The notes below the pieces were generated by a model that was given only the letters and a program-made list of their open reading frames with translations, did no database searches and was not told where the DNA came from. The translations under genes were made by a program, and so were the position numbers. Source: Adiantum capillus-veneris (lineage: Eukaryota > Streptophyta > Polypodiopsida > Polypodiales > Pteridaceae). Taken from it: DNA of 64,000 bases. The first letter of the stretch is position 1. Each line of letters begins with the position of its first letter. Shown here piece by piece: positions 55,101 to 64,000 of this stretch. The stretch covers positions 83,128,884-83,192,883 of the forward strand of contig CM043944.1 in NCBI GenBank assembly GCA_014529385.2, given 5' to 3'.

Positions 55101-58100
55101 ATGCATCTGCGCTCTAGCCGTGTGCTAGAGACGGAGCAACTAGAGAGAATTTCGACTTACGCGAGTTTTCAATATCCACCTACTTTAGGTTCCGGGTCCT
55201 CGGCGGGGACCCAAGGTAGTACAAACCTAGAATCGAACATAGCAGCTAGTGACTCTTCCTGTGACTACGACGTCATGGAGGGTTTCCCAATGCCTAATCC
55301 CGATATCTCAAGCCCAAACATGCATGCCATGGGTCCATGGTCCGGGCCGAGCGTGCTTAGCCGCTTGAAGGAAACCTTTAGTAGAGCCACCGCTCCTAAC
55401 ATGGAGCTAATGATGTAAATGAGGGGGGTGGGGAAGTAAATTCTCCATTCATGACCAACGTAGAGCCTATGCCGTTAGAGAATGTGCACGTGAATACTTC
55501 ATTCACTGCACCTCCTGACTCTTCAGAGTTATTTCCTTCCGAGGTCATATTACCCGATGGTAGAAGCCTTGCCGAAGTGCAAGAGGTTGAGCGGTATATC
55601 GTTGCAGCAAGGGAAAAGGAAGTCGAGAGCTTACGCAAGGCGGAGCAACGAAGAGAGTTAAAATCGAAAGGTCCTATGTCAATATCTTTGCTAGGAGAGC
55701 AATCGAGTGCTCCTGACTTAGCAACTGCTAAGGGCCAACCCCTAGAAAGCAACATTGCATCTAGCTCAAAGGACACCCCTAGCACCTCAATCATAGATGG
55801 AGTATTCTTAAATGAGAACTGGGAGTACGAACTACAAACAGAAACTCTAACTGACCTATACACAGGTCACACCTATCATGTGTGTTGGTTAGATGTCCTA
55901 CAATCCACAATGGGTGCTACTAGTGTGGAGGATCAACAACAAAGAGTTTGTGAGGTCATCCATAGGGTCATTGAGTTAGAGAGACAGAACAAGGGGATCA
56001 ACATGCGTTCAATGGGTCTCATGAGATTCTTAGATACAGGAAAGGCTAAATAACTGACCTTCTCGCAAATGGAGACTCCTCGGTAAGTCCGATGGATCCC
56101 CCATATGTTGTTTCGCCAGGGGTCTCGGTGCAATCTGAGCCCACAAGTGATAGCTTTACCTTTGCAAGTCTAACTCATCTTTCCCTTGATGACACCACGG
56201 CTACCATGCCTACCCCAATGATGGGCATGCCGAGAAACACGCCATGGACCTCATTTGTTAGTAAAGCACCACTACATGGTAGCTCAATGCCTGCAACACT
56301 ACCTACAAGTGTGTACCAATCATATGCACCTATGGGTCATCGTACTCATGTAGTCCCTACCCCTCCCATTGTTTCAACAACCTATGCTCCACAACCACAA
56401 CACCCAAGTTCTTATTTTCATGGGACTATACCGGCCAGCATTAACATGTCGCATCCGACGTCTGCTATGCCTAGGGCCCCACATATGAACTTTGGGCCAC
56501 CACATGGCACAACATTGTACCCAACATGGAACCCAAGGGCTTCCTATGAGCCAAGCCCAATGCCAATACCTACTCCACATGTAGTCTCTGGAGCACCTTC
56601 ACCCACGGTGCCTGCTCACTTAGGTGACTTGGCAACGTTTGCTCATGCTATTTCGATCTATTGCTGAGAATATGAGTAACATGCTTGATAGAGAGCCTAG
56701 AAGTAAGGTAGCACAAATATCCAAGCTCACACAAAAATTGAGTGGAGACGGGGATGTGAGAAAGCATATCGAAGTGTTTGAACAAATATGCGATTCTCTA
56801 GGAGAACACAATGATCTACATAAGAGTAATGATTTAAGCCTAACCTTAAGTGGGAAGGCAGGGGATTGGTATAGAACCCTAAGGGTGGAAGAAAAAACGA
56901 TTTACCCTACTCTTAGGAGACTATTCTTGAAAGAATACATACGAGAGGGAGTGCTTTGGGGTGTAGCCTCTCAGCTCCAGAAAGCCCAATGAGAGGAAGG
57001 AGAGTCGGTGAGAGACTTTCTTAGTCGCTTGAAGCATTTGAATTCTCGTTGTAATCCAAATGAGCGCTTCAACAATAACCAATTGCTCGATAGGTTCATT
57101 AGGGGATTACGACATGAGGATATCTACAATGGCCTAGTCATTAGAGGTATCACCACTTGGGAAGCAGTCACCACCAATGCGATCCAATTGGAGGATAATT
57201 TAATGATTCAAGGAGAAAGAGTGTCTATTGAGCCTAAATCTATTAGCTCGCAAGCATCAGGCCATCAACCAATGACCCTAAAGCCTATTGCTAAAGAGCA
57301 AAAGATATCTGAGATGACTTTAGCAGATCTCACCAAGGCTATTCAAGAGAGTCTTAGAGACAATCGTGCTCCGCAAAACAATCATATGTATCCAAGAAGG
57401 GAGCAACAATGGTGCTCAGTACGCTATGGACCGCATAGTATGAGTGAATGCCCTACTTTTAGAGTAAAATTCAATGGGAACTGCAATGCCTGTGGGAGAT
57501 ATGGTCATCAAGCTAAGGATTGCCTAGTATTTAAGCGCACGATGGCCAATAGACCAACCTTAGCATGGATAGACACACCTTGAGTGCCTGCATTGATGCC
57601 GGCCGCACCTCTTGAACAAACAACACAACACAACACAACACATGGTCCCTAGGGCCCAAAATGTTGTTCAAACAACACCCTTACCACCTCCAGTGCTAGG
57701 ACCGCAACCACCACATCCAAGAATCACTTCTGTGAATCAAGTGGGCTGTGAGTCATCTATTGCTTGTTTGGAAGGCTGTGAGAAAGATATAGATCCTAAT
57801 ATCGCCTATGGGATGGATGTGCTTGAAGAAAGTCCACAATACTACATGGAGGACTATTGGGAACAAGTCAAACCTGTATATCAAGTAGCTGCTCTTGCGG
57901 CAAGAGGCCAAAATATCAATTACACTGCTAAGAGACCACCTCTTCAATGCTATGAGTGTGGAGGTCCAAATCGTGTAGTCGAGTGTCCTATTAGGCTACA
58001 AAAGAATGCCACACTAATGCAAACCAATCAAGCGAGCACGTCTACAATGCCGATACTCATGTGTAATCGATGTGGCATAGATCATTTGATTGCCCAATGT

Positions 58101-59045
58101 CCAAATAATCCAAATGCACCGAAGATCACGCCATTAAACTTAATTGAAGTTACCGAGGAGCCATCACCAAGTACACATATGGTACCATTAAACGTACTCA
58201 CATGATCGATGCTCCAAAAACAAAATTATATTCTTGAGGAAAGAGGCACGGCATCAATTGCCCGATCTCAAAAAAAGAAGAAAACACGAAGGAAGAGATC
58301 TCCCAGTTCAAAGACCAAGATAGGCACTGGTGACGACCCCGTATATATGAACGACGCTGAAGAAGATTCTAATTCAGGTGAAACCATGGAGATCAAAACG
58401 ACCACTAAGATAGAAACCAACAAGGAAGATCTTTATGAGCCACAATGGCCACGATCCAAGAAGAAGATAGGAACTTATCCAAACCCTACAGAGGAGATCG
58501 AGCGAGTCAAGCAATTAAGGTGTTTTGTAGAAGATACCCAAAGGGATCTAGAACCAGCACCTAGGCAGATCCAGATTACAAACAACGTGTTCCCTACATC
58601 AACCTCACCAAGTCCATAGACCCTTAGCCATACTTAGTGTCATCCAAGAAGAAAGTGACTTAAAGTCATGGGAAAGTGGGTGTACTCACTTCTTGATGGA
58701 AATAATGTTTACAGAGGGACTACTTGATCCTATCGAAGAAATGGAGATCCCATCTTCCCCACGTCAAGGGACTGAAGTCCAAAAGGTGCCATTAAACATT
58801 GCTAAATTGATGGATTTCATGTCTTCAGAAGTTAGAACCACCATCATGTCCAACCTATATAAAGATCCTGAGCTAGTCTCAGCTCTTCGAGCCTTCCTCA
58901 ATGGAGAACTAATGTTTGGGCTACCACAATTTGCACAGATGGATGGAGTTGGGGAGATGCCAATAGAGGAGGAACACATAGATCCACAACCCAACATAGA
59001 TGAGAACCTTGTTATAGAAATACCTGTTAACAAGTTGGGACAATA
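55101..59045 (+). pseudogene. gag: GP2 Gag, many frameshifts
   Basis: Starts MHLRSSRVLETEQL and aligns along the GP1 Gag. Breaks include TAA at about 55416, TAA at about 56050, a shift near 56650 (where GP1 is intact), TGA at about 56991 in place of Arg, and further stops near 57582 and 58203. It keeps LSLTLSGKAGDWYRTLR and LFLKEYIREGVLWG. Two of four zinc knuckles are damaged: CSVRYGPHSMSEC has lost the second Cys and CYECGGPNRVVEC has lost His. CNACGRYGHQAKDC and CNRCGIDHLIAQC are kept. It ends with a TAG at 59044, one codon away from the GP1 stop. Confidence 0.85.
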
Positions 59046-59046
59046 G

Positions 59047-60407
59047 TTTGAGGGTGATGAATCCAATGCAACCATACCAATCACTACTAAGGGATTATCT
59101 GTGAAGGGAATCCTTGATGGTGGCGGTGGGGTTAGCATTGTGACTAAACATTGCTCGGGAACTATGGGAAGACCTCACCTTGCGACCACAACCATAGTAG
59201 TGAAGATGATCAATGGGTCTTTGTTAAACCTATTGGGATGCTAGAAGATCTCAAGATCAAGGTCTTTGGACATAAAATAAGGATTACCTTTATTGTTATG
59301 GATTTCTCCAAACACACTATGGCATCGGAGATGATCTTAGGACGTCCTTTCATGAGGGAAGCAAAAATGGTGCATGACTAATCTAAAAACCATGTCTACT
59401 TGCAGTTCCAAGATTCTATCATTCGAGTGGATCTTGTGACGGGTTGAGCACATCCTCTAGGAAACAGGTTTATAATTGATCATAGATCTGACACCACAGT
59501 TCACTCGGCCCCATTGCAATATTGTTACACGTGTAAAGCGGACATTGACGTTGGGGAAGATTCTCCTTATATGGATGTACTACCTGGGATGACTGAGTCG
59601 GACAAGGTGGATTGGGTCCACCTAGCGGCAACCATAGACACTTGGGGAAACAGGAGGACAACCTGGGTAACACCTGAGGGGGATGAAATGCCTGTATCCT
59701 TAAATATGCTACAAGCACTGCATCTAGCTTCTGACAAGACTCATCCTCATATAACAAAGAAAACATACAAGTGGGTCCCTAAATCTTCTTTAGCGACCAT
59801 AGCCAGTGCTAAAAGACAGGAGCCTGGTAAGAGACGTTCCATTCACCCCAAGAAAAGTAAGAAAATGTTGCGATGGATTCCTAAACGACTATTGGAAGAC
59901 CAAGGCTATTATCAAGGAAATGATCAAATTTGGGTGCCAAAACGTAAATTGTGCTCGTACTTGTCACCGGACCCATGTGAGCCCAATCTTGTAGCTCCAA
60001 AACGAATCAACAATCGCGGAAAGAAAAAAATCACAGAATGCTATACACCCGTTCCAGAGCTAGTTTGGGTACCGAAGAAAGAACAATTTGTTCCACCTAG
60101 CTCGGGAAGGGGAGAGTCCCATGAAGCTTCTAGCTCCTCATGTAATGCATCCATAGAGGTAAAAGCTTCTCCATAGCCTCCACCTACAATAGTGGACCTC
60201 CATAAAGCTACAAAGGAATCCACACCTCCCAACGTTCAAGAATCACCTGATGAATCACTTCAAGTTCGATCCTGGGAGAGTACCTTACCACTCTTGCAAC
60301 TCGACAAGGCACCTAATGTAATAGAAAACTACTGGCAAAAATCCTCACCTATTACCAACTGGAACAATTGGTTTCAAAGGGTGACGAGCGCATTTAAAAT
60401 GGTATGA
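59047..60407 (+). pseudogene. GP2 retropepsin and W(V/I)PK tail
   Basis: The active-site region reads ILDGGGGVSIVTK, so DSG has become DGG. Then come MILGRPFMREAKMVHD followed by a stop, LPGMTESDKVDWVHL, and the tail YKWVPK, RWIPKRLLEDQGYYQGN, IWVPK, LVWVPK, with a TAG after EVKASP and the end WNNWFQRV. The W(V/I)PK motifs are the best preserved part between GP1 and GP2. Confidence 0.8.
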
Positions 60408-62040
60408 CCTACCCAAGGAAGGGGGGAGCGTTTGCTGACAGTCATTATTCACTCACTCCCCTCTCAACCTTCCTCCCTGACCTCTCAATCTCTCAATCTT
60501 AGGGAATGTATATATAAAGCCTTATACTCACAAAAAACAAAAATAATAAAGAGCAAGAGCAATTAGCAAACAAATATGCACAAGAAAAGTCAAAACACTA
60601 ACCCAGACTTACACATTCACATCTGGTACACTGAAACAGAATCCTATGTCATAAAACACCTTTGATCCTCATCACTCGAGTAATGGAGGGTAGGTAGGAT
60701 TAGTACAATAGGAGTGTTTCTGTTTTAGAGTTGAGTGATTAGCAAAGTTCTTTCTTCCCACTGATGTGCCTCCTAGAGGTATTCTTTGTGTTTCCTTGTG
60801 TGTACAGGAACGTGTTGTTGTGGTTAAATTTTGGACCTTCATGGAATCTTTCTCTCATTCACACTTCAAATCAAGCACGACCATCAACACAAACAGGTGT
60901 TTCTTGTCCATTAGCATTGCCCCTTATCTTTTTGCATCCATGTTTGTCTACTTTAATTGTGATTGGTAGCATAATATTCAACACATTTGCTTAGTATCAA
61001 ACATTAAATTCAATGTAAATTTTTGTCATAAGCACTTGTCTAGGTGTAAAAATCAAGCAGTCCAACTAAGCTAGTTTGACCAAGCTAGGTGTTAGAGATC
61101 TTCTCTTAATACCATAGGAAATGCCTTCCTAATAATCAATGGTTACTTAGGTTCTTAATCCGATTTAGACAACATTGTGTGAAATGTACTAGGGATTTCT
61201 AGTGGGCTTAGTCCCTATTGACCTTTAGCTTAAGTATTATAAAGGGAGTTTACTAGTGTGATGAGCCTGGGGAGGTGTAACAGTGTTATATTGACCCCCA
61301 AAGTTACAAAATTAAAATGCTGAAAACAAAAAAACAAAAAAAATCAAAGTGCCACAATGTAAAATCTTAAGCTGGAAGAGAAATCTCAGCTTGATTTGGT
61401 ACTTCACTCACATGTATCACCTATGGTACTAGAGCCCTAGAGGTTCCCAGTGTGGGCGCTTTTCCTTGAAAAGCAAAAAACCCAAGGCATACAAAATAAG
61501 CACACACATCAAAATTGCAACAATGTGAAAAGACTTTTGGGGGGTCAAAGAAAAGAAAATAAATCAGGTGATGATTTCATGAGAAATTCCTTTTATCGTA
61601 GCTTAACTACAAGGTCTTCTAGGTATAGCCTCTAGTCAGCCCTCGAACATGAAATACTTGGCTCTCGCGATTAAACAACTTAATTGACCAGAGAAAATTA
61701 AGAAGTTTACCCATGGTATTAATAGTCGATCTTTAGTTCCTTTCGACCATTAAATTAGCGACCCCAAACTTGTTTAATTTTCTACCTTTACAGCTGTTTA
61801 TGCATTTGATTATATTGCAATTTAATGTTTATTGCTGACAAATGGTTTAAAATTCTGTTACCAATCAAATTGTCTGCCTACAACTGCATATGCTTTTTAA
61901 TTGCTTATGAGAATGCAATTACTGTCCCAATGTTGTTTGATTTTGTAGACTGAAGGAGGCTAAGGACATTCATCTCAAAAGCTCTTCCACCTCAATGAAC
62001 GAGCTTCAACTCAATAGCTTCCGAGGACGGAATCTACATC
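60408..62040 (+). other. GP2 3' non-coding region
   Basis: Aligns with the GP1 3' region, except that the GP1 accessory ORF is replaced by about 150-200 bp of unrelated sequence (about 60560-60720). It carries the 76-codon ORF. Confidence 0.6.
60764..60994 (+). CDS. Small 76-codon ORF, GP2 copy
   Basis: MCLLEVFFVFPCVYRNVLLW...CLSTLIVIGSIIFNTFA, same length and phase as the GP1 copy. Hydrophobic start and end. Many amino acid differences, so selection on the protein is not shown. Confidence 0.3.
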   Translation: MCLLEVFFVFPCVYRNVLLWLNFGPSWNLSLIHTSNQARPSTQTGVSCPLALPLIFLHPCLSTLIVIGSIIFNTFA

Positions 62041-62053
62041 AGGAAGGGGGGCA
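62041..62053 (+). other. GP2 polypurine tract
   Basis: AGGAAGGGGGGCA directly before the 3' LTR. Confidence 0.85.
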
Positions 62054-62625
62054 TGTTAACCCTCATGGCTCATGGACACCCTATCACCTACGACGGACGT
62101 TGTATTATTTACTTGGTAGAGTCAGGTACCGGGCTTGTCGGTCCAATAGGAAAAGGGTAAGAGTGATCGCAGATGAGAGGCACACTCTAACTAGAACATT
62201 CAAGGGATTAGTTGGCTAAGCATGGGCGCCCAAGTGTGAATGGGGCGAGCTCATATAAAAGCCAACTAAACCTAAAATTCACTCATTCTCTCATTTGTGC
62301 AATTGAAGAGTGCTCTTGCTCCATCTCCATCTTCTTCTTCTTCATCTCCTTGTGTGTGTGTGTATGCGTGAGAGAGAGAGAGAGAGTGCGATCGAGCATT
62401 GCGGCGGCACGACGGCGGTGAGGCAGTTGAGCGCGGCGTAGCGGCGTCTCCCTCTTCTTCACGGCGAGGAATCCTCCACGAAATCAAGCATAGAACGGTG
62501 AGTGACACACCATCGCCATCTTTGAGCTTACTAGTTTAGGCTTGTTGTGTTCTTGGAGCCATTTGTGGCTCGCACACAGTGTATCGGCAAGTTCCTTGCA
62601 TTGACACGTGCGACATACGCGCACA
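62054..62625 (+). repeat. GP2 3' LTR
   Basis: 572 bp, followed by the ATCCA target duplication. Confidence 0.93.
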
Positions 62626-63180
62626 ATCCAACAAAGTTTTTCTCATGAAAAAGCTTATGAAGCTCAACATGAAAGAAGGTAGCATAGTTTTTGGTCACTT
62701 AAATGAGTTTAACTCCTTGTTCAGTCAGTTGACATCTCAGCGCTTTAAGGAGTTTGACAACAAACTCAAGTCTATATTCTTGCTATGCTCTCTACCAAGT
62801 TCATGGGATATCTTTTGCACAGCCATTAGCAATTCAGCTTCGAATGGAAAGTTAGTGTTCAATGTTGTCACAGATGCGTTGCTCACTGAAGGAATTTGAC
62901 GTAAATATCTCGATGGTGCTAGTCATGGAGATGCATATATGACTGGTAGTAAAACAAAGGCAAGAGGCCGTGACAAGAACAAATACAAAAGAAAAAGTAG
63001 AGAGAGAAATTATCGTAGTCCTAGCAGACACAGGAACTCAAGTGGAGACCGCAGCACCAGAAATGTCGAGTGTTGCTATTGGCAGAAGAAGGGCCATTAC
63101 AAAAAGGATTGTCGTAATTTCCTAAGAGATAAAAAAAACATGCAAAAGATAATCCTGGCAAAGCAAAAAGTACGGTAAAG
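62626..63180 (+). pseudogene. gag: COP-B Gag, part after GP2
   Basis: Continues as SNKVFLMKKLMKLNMKEGS, HLNEFNSLFSQLTSQ and LLCSLPSSWDIFCTAISNS to a TGA at 62897, then, in the same phase, a basic stretch and the zinc knuckle CCYWQKKGHYKKDC, whose second Cys is replaced by Gln. Not functional. Confidence 0.75.
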
Positions 63181-63469
63181 ATTGAGAAGCTCAATGTGGT
63201 TGAGTCTTCCATACCTACAACTGCAGTAGAGGATGCTCCTCCTCCAGTGATGATCATTATGCCAATAGAGAAGTCTATTGAGTTGTGGCATAATCGGCTA
63301 GGGCATATTAGCCAAAAGGGAATGAAAATACTTCAGCATTTTGGCTACATACCTATGTTAGGTTACACGGACTTTCAATTGTGTGAGCATTGTCTATATG
63401 CCAAGCTATGAGCATTTACCTGTATTTGGATGTGAAGCATATGCACATGTGCCCAAAGAACTTCGTCGT
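63181..63469 (+). pseudogene. COP-B integrase zinc region with core deleted
   Basis: Reads IELWHNRLGHISQKGMKIL and CEHCLYAK, the HHCC part of copia integrase, then a TGA at 63409. Within eight bases another phase reads HLPVFGCEAYAHVPKELRR, the C-terminal integrase block. The catalytic core between them, normally about 150-200 residues, is deleted. Confidence 0.75.
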
Positions 63470-63661
63470 TGAAGGAGTACGAGTGGAAGTGCGATGCGAG
63501 AGACAGTGCAAGAAGAAGAGCACAACGATATGGTGAACTCGCTCTGTTGTAATGTGTAGAGCATAGTGAGTTCTTATTAGGTTTTTACAAAAGAATATGT
63601 GTACATACCTGGTGGCCCGCCCACTTACCTGGGCGACCACATTGGGCTTTATACCCCAACA
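63470..63661 (-). repeat. COP-C 3' LTR
   Basis: 192 bp with TG...CA ends next to the polypurine tract. Confidence 0.7.
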
Positions 63662-63749
63662 ACCTCCCACTTAAAGTCCAATGTGGTACTTTAAGTATGA
63701 GAGAAGCTACTATACAAGCTAATATACAAGAGATGTAGAGAAGTGATGT

Positions 63750-64000
63750 ACTACCCTACACCTAACTGCTTGCGAAAATGCGCAAAGCTCTCTGAGGGAA
63801 GTCCTTTTGTAAGTAGATCAACAGGATTTTTTGTGGTGTGAACTTTCACAAGCTAAATTTACTTATCCTCGAGCATTTCCCTGATGAAATGATACTTCAC
63901 ATCCATATGCTTTGTCTTTGAGTGATAAACTGGATTTCGAGCCAATTGTATAGCACTCTGACTATCACAATATAACACGGGCATCTCTTCTTTGATTCCC
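63750..64000 (-). pseudogene. COP-C RNase H C-terminus, partial
   Basis: Minus strand reads MPVLYCDSQSAIQLARNPVY, then HSKTKHMDVKYHFIREML, then two in-frame stops (TAA and TAG) where LEDK is followed by an Ile, then LVKVHTTKNPVDLLTKGLP. This is the copia RNase H end. It is inactive at this position and cut by the window edge. Confidence 0.8.

Larger units (their letters stand above)
53763..62625 (+). mobile_element. GP2: second gag-protease LTR element, decayed
   Basis: LTRs 53763-54339 and 62054-62625 with target duplication ATCCA (53758-53762 and 62626-62630). Same layout as GP1: tRNA-Asp-type primer site, leader, gag, protease, W(V/I)PK tail, 76-codon ORF, polypurine tract. It has no RT or integrase and no copy of the 140-residue accessory ORF. 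The LTRs differ at about a dozen places, and gag has many frameshifts, so it is older than GP1. Confidence 0.9.
63470..64000 (-). mobile_element. COP-C: copia 3' end, continues beyond window
   Basis: The 3' LTR (63470-63661, 192 bp, plus orientation TGAAGGAGTA...CCCCAACA) is followed by the reverse of a polypurine tract (ACCTCCCACTT) and minus-strand RNase H coding. The probable target site is GTCGT at 63465-63469; the partner is outside the window. Confidence 0.75.

Overview
The window looks like intergenic DNA from a large, repeat-rich land-plant nuclear genome. Supporting signs are LTR retrotransposons with plant-type primer sites (tRNA-Asp and initiator-tRNA-Met), a Ty3/gypsy element of the Tat type with a second RNase H, Ty1/copia elements, and many long CA, CT and TG microsatellites. 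I found no confident host gene, rRNA, tRNA gene or CRISPR array. With no host gene I cannot place the organism below land plant.

Labels used below. GP1 (11225-20673, +), GP2 (53763-62625, +) and GP3 (remnants within 5616-26739, -) belong to one group of LTR elements that encode Gag and a retropepsin but no visible reverse transcriptase, RNase H or integrase. NC4 (26740-45561, +) is a non-coding LTR element with the same kind of primer site and polypurine tract. TAT (29423-41182, +) is a Tat-like gypsy element. COP-A (21209-26270, -), COP-B (52127-63469, +) and COP-C (63470 to beyond the window end, -) are copia elements. TRIM-1 (45762-47123, -) is a small non-coding LTR element.

Layout. 1-5600 is old non-coding DNA with microsatellites, a set of regularly spaced CCAAT inverted repeats, a possible copia LTR, a possible gene relic and a perfect 178-bp tandem duplication. 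5616-26739 is GP3, read on the minus strand, split by the young GP1 (TSD ACCTT) and by COP-A (TSD CATGG). 26740-45561 is NC4, with TAT nested in it (4-bp TSD ATAC). 45562-52126 holds TRIM-1, a copia gag relic and LTR fragments. 52127-63469 is COP-B, interrupted by GP2 (TSD ATCCA) and ended by COP-C.

How the genes work together. GP1 has essentially identical LTRs, so it inserted recently, yet its gag carries a frameshift and it has no pol. It was therefore probably mobilised by proteins from another element. A nearly identical polypurine tract in GP1, GP2, GP3 and NC4, and tRNA-Asp-like primer sites in GP1, GP2 and NC4, suggest one helper system. The most unusual content is the accessory coding: a repeated W(V/I)PK domain after the protease of the GP elements, a 140-residue ORF present only in GP1, and two separate tandemly duplicated ORF pairs between the primer site and gag of TAT.
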